In this document: piece by piece, positions 7,708 to 17,447 of the stretch
Position numbering within the stretch: position 1 is the first letter of the stretch
How the letters are laid out: each line of letters begins with the position of its first letter
NCBI GenBank assembly: GCA_011774835.1
Contig: JAACAK010000049.1
Location: 159,365-198,746 of the forward strand
Direction of reading: 5' to 3'
Length of the DNA stretch: 39,382 nt
Source: Candidatus Kutchimonas denitrificans
GTDB taxonomy: Bacteria; Gemmatimonadota; Gemmatimonadetes; Palauibacterales; KS3-K002
Made by a program: the position numbers and the translations under genes
The notes under the pieces: model-generated
Database searches by the model: none
Told to the model about the DNA's origin: nothing
Seen by the model: only the letters and a program-made list of their open reading frames with translations

Positions 7708-8628
7708 ATGCTCACCGTCACGGTTACCGGCGCCGCGGGCACGGTCGGCCGGGCCTGCGTGAAGGCGGCGGTCCAGGCCGGCCACGAGGTGCGGGCCCTG
7801 GTGCGGAACGAAGAGGAGTTCCGACGGGTCGCGACCGAACCGCGGGTCGAGGTGTGGGAGGGCGACATTTTGGACCGGGCGGAGGCCGGCGAGGCGCTGA
7901 CGGGTACCGACGCGGTCGTGCACTGCGTCGATTTCGCGCCGCGGGAGTTCGGGCATAACTGGGACGCGATCCGCCACGCGCTGGAGGGTCTCAGGCCGGG
8001 CGGCTGGTTCGTCTACCCGGGGAACCTGTGGGTCTTCGGTCCGCCGCAGGCGGAGCGGGTTGGGCCGGATCACCCGAAGGCCAGCCCGTCGCGGCTGGGG
8101 GCGGTGCGGGCGGACCTGGAGAAGGCGGTGACGGCGCAAGGCGGCACGGTGATCCACATGCCGGCGCTGTACGGACCGGGGGTGAAGCGCGGGTGGCTGT
8201 ACGACGCCTTCCGGCGCGCCCTGGCAGGGAAGCCCGCATACTTCCCCGGTGATCTGGACCGCCCGATCGAGTTCCTGTACGTGGCGGACGCGGCCCGGGC
8301 GCTGATCGCGCCGCTCGGACGTCGGCAGGCTCGGGGGTCGGACTACACGGCGCCAGGCTATCGGGTCACCACGCCGCGGGAGATGATCGGGCTGATCTAT
8401 CGCGCCGCGGCGCAGGAACCGCGCGTCCGCTCGATCCCCGTTCCGCTGCTGCGATTCTTCGATCTGTTCGATGCCGACCGTCGACTGACTCGCGATCTGT
8501 CTTATCTAATGGAGAACGCGATCTTGCTGGACGGCACGGCGATCCGGCGCGAGTTGGGCTGGCAGTCGGAAGTGGATTATGCGGATGGGGCGCGGCGAAC
8601 GGTCAGGTGGCTGCGGCATACTAGTTGA
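7708..8628 (+). CDS. NAD(P)-dependent epimerase/dehydratase-like protein (extended SDR family)
   Basis: A 306-residue Rossmann-fold protein. The nucleotide-binding motif TGAAGTVG lies at residues 7-14, followed by HEVRALVRN and the acidic GDILD segment. The central part has the loop before the catalytic region (FVYPGNLWVFG) and a substrate-side MPALYGPG. FLYVADAARAL is the conserved segment in NAD-dependent epimerases. The usual YxxxK is not obvious; the corresponding stretch reads SRLGAVRADLEKAV, so the catalytic Tyr may be missing and the protein may bind rather than convert a nucleotide sugar. ATG 7708 was chosen over upstream frame-open codons because the homologous fold starts exactly there and a GGGGG run precedes it. 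The substrate is unknown. It is divergent from lon and followed by the TPR protein on the same strand after 187 nt. Confidence 0.8.
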   Translation: MLTVTVTGAAGTVGRACVKAAVQAGHEVRALVRNEEEFRRVATEPRVEVWEGDILDRAEAGEALTGTDAVVHCVDFAPREFGHNWDAIRHALEGLRPGGWFVYPGNLWVFGPPQAERVGPDHPKASPSRLGAVRADLEKAVTAQGGTVIHMPALYGPGVKRGWLYDAFRRALAGKPAYFPGDLDRPIEFLYVADAARALIAPLGRRQARGSDYTAPGYRVTTPREMIGLIYRAAAQEPRVRSIPVPLLRFFDLFDADRRLTRDLSYLMENAILLDGTAIRRELGWQSEVDYADGARRTVRWLRHTS

Positions 8629-8666
8629 GCGTTGAGCTGAACATTGATCACACATCCCCCAGCGCT

Positions 8667-8760
8667 CTGCTCGATATCGGCGATGATCTCCTCGTAGTAC
8701 CCCATCTCGATCGAGGCTTGCCACTGGTACGGCCGAACCAGCATCTTGGAATCAGCATCT
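8667..8760 (-). pseudogene. Possible decayed fragment of a Cys/Met-metabolism PLP enzyme C-terminus
   Basis: The plus-strand sequence 8667-8700 matches 11410-11443, inside the last codons of the intact PLP enzyme gene, at 30 of 34 positions. Translated on the minus strand it gives SIEMGYYEEIIADIEQ against SIGVEHYEDIIADIEQ of the intact protein. Upstream of the match the frame soon meets stops and there is no complete gene. It looks like the tail of a decayed or duplicated paralog in the 187-nt gap between two plus-strand genes. The call rests on this short match only. Confidence 0.35.
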
Positions 8761-8815
8761 TGCGGGTAACTCGAAGGTCGGGAACCCCGCAGCCTGACCT
8801 CTCTCGCGATTGCCC

Positions 8816-11206
8816 ATGGTCCGCCTGCCGAACGTCAGCGCCTTCATCGCCGAGGTCAAGCGGCGTGGAGTGTTTCGCGCGGCTGCCATGTACGCGGCCG
8901 CAGCGTGGGTCGTCATCGAGGCGTCCGCGACGATACTGCCCGCCCTAAATCTTGCCGGGTGGACCGTCACGGCCGTGGTCGTGCTGGCCATGGCCGGGCT
9001 CCCCGTGGCGCTTCTGCTGGCCTGGGCGTTCGAGCTGACCCCGCAGGGCGTGCGGCGGGCGGCCCACCCAAGCGAACCGGCGGTTGCTGACCCGCCATCG
9101 AAGGTGTCTCGGGCCCGGGGACTGGCGGCGGTTCTCGTTGTCGCGGTCCTGGCCGCGATCGGTGGTTATCTGACGGGAAAGCGTATCGCCCGGCCGGCGC
9201 TTGGAGAGGACGGCCGCGTCGGCCTGGCCGTCTTCCCTTTCCGGCAGACGGGAGCCGCAGTGGAGGGCTGGTCGGAGGGATTGGCCGACCTCCTGGCGAC
9301 CGCTCTGGATGGGACTCAAGGAATTCGCGTGACCGACCCGTGGTCGCTGTGGCGCGATCTGCGGCCCGAGCCGAGCGGGCGAGCGCGTGCCCCTAGCCCC
9401 GAGGAAGCCGATCGTCTGGCGCTCACAGCGGGGGCCCACCACTTTCTTCTCGGTTCTATCGTCGGCTCGGGCGAATCGCTCAATGTCAACGTTCGGGTCT
9501 ATGCCGTCGGCGAGCGTGAGCCGATCGATGCCTTCGTGTATCCGGGCGCGGAGCATCGACTGTCGGACATAGTGCAGCGATTGGCTGTCGAGACGATCCG
9601 GCGAGTGTGGCCGCGCGAGGACCGGCCCAACGTGCCCGAGTTGGACCGGTATGCGACCCATTCGGCTGACGCGTTGAAGGCCTATCTGGACGCGAAGGCG
9701 GCGATGCGGCGCGGCCAAGTCGACTCCGCCAACGCCGCCATCGATCGGGCCCTGGCTGCTGACTCCACTTTCGCCCTCGCCCTGTTGGAAGCCGCACGCA
9801 TCAAATCCTGGGCCCAGTACATGAAGGGCGAGTTCTTCACCGGTCTTCAGGAGCTCGCTGAGAAGGCCGTCGAACACAGCGACTCGCTGAGCGAACGAAA
9901 CCGGCTGCGGGCGAAAGCCATGCTGGCGTCGATCAGGACCGATGGCGCCGCGGCGGCCGAGGCCACGCATCGGATCATCGAAATCGACAGCACCGACTTC
10001 GCCGCTTGGGACGACCTCTCCTACTACCATCTGGTCTACGGCTGGCAGTACGGGGCCGGGCCCAGCGATGCCCTGGCCGCCGCCGAGCGCCTCGTCAGAC
10101 TCGATTCGACCTACGTTCCCGGCTTGGCGCGTCGCGCTTCGCTGTCCGCCAGTCTCGGCGACGCCGACGACATCCGGCTCCAGATCGCCAGACTGCGTGC
10201 CGCGGACACGACGAATGTGCTGATCAGAGGGTCGCTGCTGGGCCTGCGCGCCGTGCTGGCGGACGACAGCGTTTTCGCCGAGACAGAGATAGAGGCCGCG
10301 ACAGCTCCTCCGCGAGTCTGGATCACGGTGCTGCGCGACCTGCGGCGAATTCACCCTGACCGGGCCGAGAGCCTGCTCCGCCGCCTGCAGGAGATCGCGA
10401 GCCCGGGCCGACCGCAGTGGACCGCGGAAGCGGAGCACGCGCGACTCCTACTGGCCGAAGGCCGAACGGGCGAGGTCTACTCGGCCATCGAGAGCGGCGA
10501 GTACCGAGTGTGGGAGCTCTGGAAACACCTGCATCGGTTTAACGTGGCGGCGACGCTGGTCGGCGTGAGCGACTCGGCCGCCGCACGAAAATCCGCGCAG
10601 TGGCTCGCCGAGTACATCCCTCCGGACTCGGCTTTGGCCTACTTCGAGACCCGGCCCGTCTGGTGGACCGGCTGGCTGGTGGGTGCCTATCACGCCGCTT
10701 TCGGCGACTCCATGGTCACGCGGGAGTGGCAGCGGGTCATCGGAACCTTGCCGGAGGGCGGAACGCCCCTCGACTACCGTGGCGCGCTCCAGCGCGACCT
10801 GGAGGCGCGGCTCGCGGTCCGGCGCGGGGATCTGACCGAGGGGCTGGCCCAGGCGAAACGTGCTTTTGATCTCTGGAGCATCCACACGGAGAACGACTGG
10901 GAAGCCGCGGTCTCTCCCCAGATGCGGTTCCACCTGGCCCTCCTGTACGAAGCCAACGATCAGCCGGACAGCGCCGAAGCGCTGTACGCCTCGTTGGTTC
11001 CCCCCACCACCTGGATGGGATTCCTGACGACACGCGCGGCGTTCGAGCTGGGCGAGCTGGCGGAAGCGCGTGGCGACCACGCAGCGGCGGCGCGCCACTA
11101 CCGCTTGGCCCTGAGCTACTGGGACCGGGGCGGTCCCGAGGTGGCAAGCTGGCGTGAGCGGGCGATGGCCGGCCTCGAATGGGCGCTGGGCGAGGGGCAA
11201 CGCTAG
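8816..11206 (+). CDS. Membrane-anchored TPR protein
   Basis: A 796-residue protein. Residues ~6-75 match a membrane domain common in TPR proteins and class III cyclases of several phyla: FIAEVKRRGVFRAAAMYAAA, two hydrophobic helices (about 20-40 and 46-68) and the end motif AWAFELTPQGVRR. A third helix lies at about 100-120. A segment at ~137-250 (RVGLAVFPFRQTG, GWSEGLADLLATAL, GAHHFLLGSI, VRVYAVGE) resembles the FlgO/TolB-like domain that usually follows. The remaining ~540 residues are helical TPR-type repeats (for example ALLEAARIKSWAQYMKG, AAAARHYRLALSYWD). Unlike many relatives there is no N-terminal DNA-binding, cyclase or kinase domain before the membrane part. A protein-interaction scaffold is the likely role; partners are unknown. 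ATG 8816 was chosen over TTG 8810. Confidence 0.8.
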   Translation: MVRLPNVSAFIAEVKRRGVFRAAAMYAAAAWVVIEASATILPALNLAGWTVTAVVVLAMAGLPVALLLAWAFELTPQGVRRAAHPSEPAVADPPSKVSRARGLAAVLVVAVLAAIGGYLTGKRIARPALGEDGRVGLAVFPFRQTGAAVEGWSEGLADLLATALDGTQGIRVTDPWSLWRDLRPEPSGRARAPSPEEADRLALTAGAHHFLLGSIVGSGESLNVNVRVYAVGEREPIDAFVYPGAEHRLSDIVQRLAVETIRRVWPREDRPNVPELDRYATHSADALKAYLDAKAAMRRGQVDSANAAIDRALAADSTFALALLEAARIKSWAQYMKGEFFTGLQELAEKAVEHSDSLSERNRLRAKAMLASIRTDGAAAAEATHRIIEIDSTDFAAWDDLSYYHLVYGWQYGAGPSDALAAAERLVRLDSTYVPGLARRASLSASLGDADDIRLQIARLRAADTTNVLIRGSLLGLRAVLADDSVFAETEIEAATAPPRVWITVLRDLRRIHPDRAESLLRRLQEIASPGRPQWTAEAEHARLLLAEGRTGEVYSAIESGEYRVWELWKHLHRFNVAATLVGVSDSAAARKSAQWLAEYIPPDSALAYFETRPVWWTGWLVGAYHAAFGDSMVTREWQRVIGTLPEGGTPLDYRGALQRDLEARLAVRRGDLTEGLAQAKRAFDLWSIHTENDWEAAVSPQMRFHLALLYEANDQPDSAEALYASLVPPTTWMGFLTTRAAFELGELAEARGDHAAAARHYRLALSYWDRGGPEVASWRERAMAGLEWALGEGQR

Positions 11207-11391
11207 CTGCCCGTGGTCGTGACTTCAACGCACATGCGCCGCTGAGATCAAGGCCGACATCAACCCCATACTCGGGGTCGCATCAACACGTCGCCCCCGT
11301 GCCGAAAATCATCGAGCACCGTCGTCAACCGCCGCTCAACGCGGACGACCGACGTCCGAAGTTTCGTGCTCCGTGCTCGACGTTCCAACAT

Positions 11392-12675
<1,284 letters not shown>

Positions 12676-12772
12676 CTGTATACCTCTCCGAGGAGGGGTT
12701 TAGCAGGAAGGTTGGGGCAGGACAGTAAAGATATAACAGGCGGCGGGTATGCGCTAAGTGAACCGGAGTGAA

Positions 12773-12880
12773 CATCCAACGTCGAACGTCCAACGTCCAA
12801 CATCGAAGGGGCGGTGGAACGTACCGACTCCAGACGAAGCCTCCCTTGGACGTTGGAGGTTGGAAGTTGGATGTTCGATG
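12773..12880 (+). repeat. Inverted pair of period-7 tandem repeats
   Basis: The left arm 12773-12807 holds five consecutive heptamers of form CRTCSAA (catccaa, cgtcgaa, cgtccaa, cgtccaa, catcgaa). The right arm 12846-12880 holds five heptamers of the complementary form TTSGANG. With flanks, the arms pair at 34 of 41 positions, mismatches falling mainly at the two variable positions of the unit. The 38-nt spacer is unrelated sequence. The element lies in the 266-nt gap between the divergent PLP-enzyme and ispH genes, about 60 nt before ispH. It contains no gene. Confidence 0.85.
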
Positions 12881-12941
12881 TTCAGCCCGCCGCGCCACAT
12901 AACTTGCATCGCTTCCACGCCTCGAATACCCTTTGGGTGCG

Positions 12942-14174
12942 ATGAGCGATGCCAAGACCTACTTCCGAACCGGCCTGGGCCTGAAGAAGGCGGTGCTCCC
13001 CGTGCTGGAGGGCGAGTACCACTCGCAGGTGGTCGATCGGCTGCGCGAGCGGGGCTATCGCGCCACGGCCGACGGGATCACGGTGCGGCTGGCCGAGGAG
13101 TTCGGCTACTGCTACGGCGTGGATCGGGCGGTCCAGTACGCGTACGAGGCGCGGCACAAGTTCCCCGACCGTCGGCTCTTCCTGATCGGCGAGATCATCC
13201 ACAACCCGCACGTGAACGCCCGCATGCAGGGGATGGGGATCGAGTTCCTCATGCCGGGCGCGGACGGTCGGTTCGAGTTCAGCGGACTGGCGCCCGAGGA
13301 CGTGGTGATCATCCCGGCGTTCGGCGTTACCCGGCACGATTTCCAGGCGCTTAGAGACATCGGCTGCCTGCTGGTCGACACGACCTGCGGCTCGGTGCTG
13401 AACGTGTGGAAGCGCGTGGAGAGCTACGCCGGCGACGGGTACACGGCGATCATCCACGGGAAGTTCTTCCACGAGGAGAGCAAGGCGACGGCGTCGCAGG
13501 CCAGCGTGTGCGCGGGCGCTTACCTGATCGTTCGTGACATGGAAGAGACGCGGGCGGTCTGCGATTACATCGCCAACGGCGGCGACCGCGACGCGTTCCT
13601 CGAGGCCTTCGGCCACGCCTGTTCCGAGGGGTTCGATCCGGACCGGGACCTGCAGAAGGTGGGCGTGGCGAACCAGACGACCATGCTGGCGTCGGAGACG
13701 GCGAAGATCGCCGCCGAGTTCAAGCGGGCCATGGTCGAGCGGTACGGTGAGGCGAATTTAGAGGCGCACTATCGGCATTTCGACACGCTGTGCAGCGCGA
13801 CGCAGGACCGTCAGGACGCCGTGATGCGGATGATGGAGTCGCCGCCGGACATCATGATCGTGATCGGCGGCTACAACTCCAGCAACACGAACCACCTGGC
13901 CCAGATGTGCGCCGAGCACACCCGCACGTTCCACCTGGAGGACGCCACCTGCATCGATCCCGAGGCCGGCACGATCAGCCACAAGATCGTCGGTACCGAC
14001 CGGATCGTGACGGAGGCCGACTGGCTGCCGGGCGGTGATATCGAGGTCGGGCTCACCGCAGGCGCCTCTACGCCGAACAACAAGATCGGCGACACGGTGG
14101 AGCGGATACTCGCCACCCGCGGAATATCGCTCGACACCTTCCTCGATCCGGCCGCCGACCGCGCCGAGGCCTGA
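12942..14174 (+). CDS. ispH: 4-hydroxy-3-methylbut-2-enyl diphosphate reductase, long (plant/cyanobacterial) form
   Basis: A 410-residue IspH (LytB), the last enzyme of the MEP pathway, reducing HMBPP to IPP and DMAPP with a [4Fe-4S] cluster. The three cluster cysteines are C57 (FGYCYGVDRAV), C149 (VDTTCGSVLNV) and C284 (DTLCSATQDRQDA). Other conserved parts are GEIIHNPHVN, VIIPAFGVT, HGKFFHEESKATAS with the catalytic Glu, and GGYNSSNTNHLAQ. At ~410 residues it is the long form found in plants, cyanobacteria and several other phyla rather than the ~310-residue E. coli type. ATG 12942 is preferred over TTG 12933. It is monocistronic, preceded by the inverted heptamer repeat. An opposing frame overlaps its 3' end (see the lipoprotein entry). 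Confidence 0.95.
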   Translation: MSDAKTYFRTGLGLKKAVLPVLEGEYHSQVVDRLRERGYRATADGITVRLAEEFGYCYGVDRAVQYAYEARHKFPDRRLFLIGEIIHNPHVNARMQGMGIEFLMPGADGRFEFSGLAPEDVVIIPAFGVTRHDFQALRDIGCLLVDTTCGSVLNVWKRVESYAGDGYTAIIHGKFFHEESKATASQASVCAGAYLIVRDMEETRAVCDYIANGGDRDAFLEAFGHACSEGFDPDRDLQKVGVANQTTMLASETAKIAAEFKRAMVERYGEANLEAHYRHFDTLCSATQDRQDAVMRMMESPPDIMIVIGGYNSSNTNHLAQMCAEHTRTFHLEDATCIDPEAGTISHKIVGTDRIVTEADWLPGGDIEVGLTAGASTPNNKIGDTVERILATRGISLDTFLDPAADRAEA

Positions 14175-14639
14175 CCGCCCCGCTCCCGACTCCACCCGCA
14201 GCCGTCGCAGCGCCAGCCCGAGCCCGATCACGATCGCATCGACGGCCTGCCGCTGGCCGGCCGGGCTCCCGAACGCGTCGCGCACCGACCCGTCGATCTG
14301 CTCCGAGCCGAGCGTGCGGTTGAGCACGTAGGTGACCGAGCTGGCCAGCGGCCAGAGTACGGGATCGGCGTCCAGCTCCAGCGCCAGCGAGTCGGTGCGA
14401 ACGATGGCCGCCAGGTCGGGCAGGCGGCGCTCGAGCCGTTCCTGCGCCTCCTCATCGCCACGCAGCGTCCCGGCGACGGTATCGGCGACCGCCTCCTGCA
14501 GTATCTCCCTGAACTCGTAATAGTCCGGGGGCACCGGTGGCCGGGCGATCGGGCAGGCTGAGAGGCATGCGACGGTCGCGATCGAGATCGCCCGCCAGCG
14601 GGGACGGCGGCGCCGTGTCTTCGGGTCGGTGACGGCCAT
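13758..14639 (-). CDS. Putative small lipoprotein whose frame runs into ispH antisense
   Basis: A 293-residue frame with an N-terminal basic stretch (KTRRRRPRWR), a short hydrophobic core and a lipobox ending CLSAC, suggesting lipidation and export. About 155 residues lie outside ispH; these look protein-like (YYEFREILQEAVADTVAGTL, ERLERRLPDLAAIVRTDSLA, then a Gly/Leu helix AIVIGLGLALRRLR). The remaining ~138 residues are antisense to the 3' third of ispH and are His/Arg/Val rich with no recognisable fold. The genuine product probably ends near 14180 and its stop was lost, or the tail is tolerated. The first 150 residues are the supportable part. No family was recognised. Confidence 0.45.
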   Translation of the reverse strand: MAVTDPKTRRRRPRWRAISIATVACLSACPIARPPVPPDYYEFREILQEAVADTVAGTLRGDEEAQERLERRLPDLAAIVRTDSLALELDADPVLWPLASSVTYVLNRTLGSEQIDGSVRDAFGSPAGQRQAVDAIVIGLGLALRRLRVESGAGRSGLGAVGGRIEEGVERYSAGGEYPLHRVADLVVRRRGACGEPDLDITARQPVGLRHDPVGTDDLVADRAGLGIDAGGVLQVERAGVLGAHLGQVVRVAGVVAADHDHDVRRRLHHPHHGVLTVLRRAAQRVEMPIVRL

Positions 14640-14747
14640 GCGCGGCAAAAACTCGCGGGACCGATGGCGCCGCGCAACTCGAGGCGATCGCGGTGACCCG
14701 GCCGATCGCGTTGCCGCGGCCCGCCGCCCGGCCTAGCTTCGCTGGCC

Positions 14748-15803
14748 ATGAGCGGAGTACTCGAGGCCGGCAAGCGGATCTGCATGGTGCTGCTGAGCGG
14801 GATCGGCGATGTGGTCCACGGCCTGCCGATCGTCAACGCGCTCGAGCGTGACGATCCGGAGCGACGGATCACCTGGATCGTCGAGTCGCTGGGAGCGCTC
14901 CTGTTGCGACCGCACCCGGCGATCGACGAGGTGATCACGTTCGACCGCCGACGTGGCCTGACGGCGGTCACGGGACTCTGGCGAGCCCTCCGTCGCCTCG
15001 AATTCGACACCGTCATCAACTTCAACGTCTACTTCAAAGCGATCGTCCCGACGGCCATCGCCCGCGCGCCCGACAAGCTGGCCTTCGGTCGCGACCGGGC
15101 GCGCGACCTGGTCTGGCTGTTCGCGAACCATCGTCTCCCGGCGCGGCAGACGCGGCACACCCAGGACCGGTTCCTCGAGTTCCTGGCGTACCTGGGCATC
15201 GAGACGGAGCCGATCGAATGGCGCATCCAGCTGACCGAAGAAGAGCGCGAGGCGCAGAGCGAGTTCTTCCGCGCCCTCGCGGGCCGCCCCACGGTCGGGC
15301 TCGTCCCCACGTCGGGCCGGCCGCTCAAGGACTGGCCGGTGGAACGGTTCGCCGAGACGGCGACGGCGCTGGAGCGCGACTTCGGCTTCGAGGTCGTGCT
15401 GCTGGGGGGACCCGGGGCGCGTGAGACCGAAAGAGCGCGGGCGGTCGCCGAGAGCAGCGAGGCCGCACCTCGTTGGGCGCTGGGCAATGACCTGCGGCGG
15501 CTGGTCTACCTGATTGACGGGCTCGACTTGCTCATCGCCCCCGATACGGGCCCGGTGCACATCGCCCGGGCGTTGGGCACGCCCGTGATCGGCCTGTACG
15601 GACATACCGATCCGCACGAGGTCGGGCCGTACCGGGCTTACGAGGACCTCTGGATCGATCGGAGCCGCGACGAGCCGGAGCGGCATGCGCCGGGCGGCTG
15701 GGACCAACGGATGGAGCTGATCGCGGTGTCCGATGTGCTGGACAGGGTCGAGCGGGCGCTGGAGCGCTACGTGCGGCCTCGGGCGGAGTCCGGCGGCGCA
15801 TGA
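14748..15803 (+). CDS. Glycosyltransferase family 9 (ADP-heptose:LPS heptosyltransferase-like)
   Basis: A 351-residue GT9 enzyme with a GT-B fold that transfers heptose or a related sugar to the lipopolysaccharide core at the cytosolic face of the inner membrane. The N-terminal motif SGIGDVVHGLPIVNAL (17-32) is typical of WaaC/WaaF. The C-terminal nucleotide-sugar side has VGLVPTSG, FEVVLLGGPGARE, LIDGLDLLIAPDTGPVHIA and GTPVIGLYGHTDP. The length matches the family. It overlaps the next gene (LPS kinase) by 4 nt at 15800-15803, tying both to LPS inner-core assembly. The exact donor and acceptor are unknown. Confidence 0.92.
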   Translation: MSGVLEAGKRICMVLLSGIGDVVHGLPIVNALERDDPERRITWIVESLGALLLRPHPAIDEVITFDRRRGLTAVTGLWRALRRLEFDTVINFNVYFKAIVPTAIARAPDKLAFGRDRARDLVWLFANHRLPARQTRHTQDRFLEFLAYLGIETEPIEWRIQLTEEEREAQSEFFRALAGRPTVGLVPTSGRPLKDWPVERFAETATALERDFGFEVVLLGGPGARETERARAVAESSEAAPRWALGNDLRRLVYLIDGLDLLIAPDTGPVHIARALGTPVIGLYGHTDPHEVGPYRAYEDLWIDRSRDEPERHAPGGWDQRMELIAVSDVLDRVERALERYVRPRAESGGA

Positions 15804-16594
15804 AGGGCGGGACGCGGGGCAACGGGACAACGTACCGGACCGAGCGCATCGGCGGCGCCCGGGTCATGGCGCGCTCGGAAGACCTGGCCGAGGTGGGCGC
15901 GATGATGGAGCGGGCCGGCTCGCTCTACGACTTCGCGGCGGCCCACCCGGCGGCGGAGGCGATCCAGGGGCGCGGAACGCTGCACGTGATACCCGTCGGG
16001 TCCGGGCGCTGGGTCGTGCGGCGCCTCAGCCACGGCGGGGCGCTGGCCCCGCTGACCGGCGACCGCTTCCTGAGGCTCGGTCGGCCCCGGCCCTTCAACG
16101 AGCTGGTCATCGCCGACCGGCTGGCGGCGCTGGGCATCCCGACACCGGTCGTCCGGGCCGCCGCCGTCTACCCGTCCGGACCGCTCTTCTACCGCGGGGA
16201 TATCGCACGGGAGGAGATCACCGACGCCCGGGACCTGGCCGCGTGCCTGTTCGGGCCGCTCGAGCTGGCGGCGCCGGCGCGGGCTACCGTCCTCGCCGCC
16301 GCCGGGGGCCTGCTCCGCTCGATCCACGCGGCCGGGCTCGCTCACCCGGACCTCAACCTGAGAAACGTGCTGATCGAGTCGGGCGACGCGGCGTCGCCAC
16401 GCGCCTACATCATCGATCTGGAGAAGTGCCGAATCGCGGTCCGGCTGGGTCGCCGACAGCGGGAGCGCATGCTGGGCCGGTTCCAGCGCTCGGCCCGCAA
16501 GTTCGAGAAAGAGACCGGGGGGCGGATCAGCGAGGCGGAATGGCGAGCGTTTCATCAGGCCTACGGCGGCGCGGCCCCCAACGGCCGAGCCTGA
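15800..16594 (+). CDS. LPS core kinase, WaaP/KdkA family
   Basis: A 264-residue protein kinase-like fold enzyme that phosphorylates a sugar (heptose or Kdo) of the LPS inner core. The nucleotide-binding N-lobe shows RWVVRRLSHGG and FNELVIADRLAALGIPTP with a conserved Glu. The catalytic loop is HPDLNLRNVLI, with base Asp184 and Asn189. The metal-binding motif is IDLEK with Asp206. The C-terminus has the RMLGRFQRS segment typical of KdkA-like proteins. Its start overlaps the GT9 stop by 4 nt. Its stop lies 7 nt from that of the convergent GT2 gene. Whether Kdo or heptose is the acceptor is open. Confidence 0.88.
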   Translation: MKGGTRGNGTTYRTERIGGARVMARSEDLAEVGAMMERAGSLYDFAAAHPAAEAIQGRGTLHVIPVGSGRWVVRRLSHGGALAPLTGDRFLRLGRPRPFNELVIADRLAALGIPTPVVRAAAVYPSGPLFYRGDIAREEITDARDLAACLFGPLELAAPARATVLAAAGGLLRSIHAAGLAHPDLNLRNVLIESGDAASPRAYIIDLEKCRIAVRLGRRQRERMLGRFQRSARKFEKETGGRISEAEWRAFHQAYGGAAPNGRA

Positions 16595-16601
16595 TCGCGC
16601 C

Positions 16602-17447
16602 TCACCCGGCCGAGGCCGTCTCCTCCGTACCGTCGAAGTGACATGAGATCCCGATCCGCGGACGAACGATCCCTTCCTCGATCACCTGCTGCAACCGCGC
16701 GTCGTTGGCCGAGTAGCCGCTGAGCTCCGCGTGCGGATGCCACAGATGGACCACCGGCGAGGTGTACCTTCCTTCCTTCCGGTAGACCCCGGCGTTGATC
16801 AGCCGGGCCACCAGGTCCGAGTCCTCCCGGCCCCAGCCGACGAACGATTCGTCCAGCCCGTCGACCCGAAAGAAATCGTCGCGCCAGACCCCCAGGTTGC
16901 ACGTCTTGCCGCCCTGCCAGCGGCGCGGCTGCCGCTTCCTGAAGAGCTCGGTCCGCAAGCGCAAGAAGGGCGTGGCCCGAGCCGCTCCGCGTCGCACCCA
17001 GGCCAGCCACCAGCGCCAGAGCGGCCACTCGGCCAGGTCGATATCGTCCTCCAGCACCCGGGCGGTGAACCGCTCGCCCAAGTAGACCCGGTTGCCCCGG
17101 ACCCACCAGCCCCTCTCCGCCAGCCAGCGGTGCGCTGCGACGAAATCGTGGAGCGGGACGCAATCGCCGTCCAGGAAGATCAGGTAGTCGCCTTCCGAGC
17201 TGGCGACGGCCAGGTTGCGGGCACGAGCGGCACGGAACCCACGGTCCTCCTGCCAGGCATGCTCGAGGGGGTACCCGACCTGGCGCCTCACCTCATCGAT
17301 CGTCCGCCGCGTTTCCTCGGTCGACCCGTCGTCGGCGACCACGACATCGAACCCCCGGTCGCTCTGCCGATCGAGCTCGAGCACGACGCGGCGCAGGGCG
17401 TCGGGCCGGTTGTAGGTCGAGACGATGATCGACGCCCGCTCAAACAT
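16602..17447 (-). CDS. Glycosyltransferase family 2 with galactosyltransferase-like C-terminal region (copy B)
   Basis: A 281-residue GT-A enzyme. The N-terminus has IIVSTYNRPDAL and VVVADDGSTEE (nucleotide binding, DDG 39-41). The metal-binding DxD-type motif is FLDGDCVP (91-98). The C-terminal region has CNLGVWRDDFFRVDG and FVGWGREDSDL (GWGREDSD at 204-211), the GT7-C-like signature of chondroitin-polymerase and glycan-capsule type enzymes. It is a tandem paralog of the upstream gene, sharing most motifs including WQEDRGFRAARARNLA. The ATG overlaps the upstream stop by 8 nt, so the two are translationally coupled. It probably builds outer-core or surface polysaccharide; the sugar is unknown. 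Confidence 0.9.
   Translation of the reverse strand: MFERASIIVSTYNRPDALRRVVLELDRQSDRGFDVVVADDGSTEETRRTIDEVRRQVGYPLEHAWQEDRGFRAARARNLAVASSEGDYLIFLDGDCVPLHDFVAAHRWLAERGWWVRGNRVYLGERFTARVLEDDIDLAEWPLWRWWLAWVRRGAARATPFLRLRTELFRKRQPRRWQGGKTCNLGVWRDDFFRVDGLDESFVGWGREDSDLVARLINAGVYRKEGRYTSPVVHLWHPHAELSGYSANDARLQQVIEEGIVRPRIGISCHFDGTEETASAG

Noticed and set aside
8945-10438. 497-codon minus-strand frame opposite the TPR protein
   Set aside because: No domain or ribosome-binding site. The plus-strand protein has clear membrane and TPR features.
11192-11217. Short GGGCA/TGCCC inverted repeat at the end of the TPR gene as a terminator
   Set aside because: Only a 5-bp stem overlapping the stop codon and no T tract.
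12773-12880. CRISPR-like array
   Set aside because: Units are 7 nt and contiguous with no spacers, the second half is inverted, and no cas genes are in the window.
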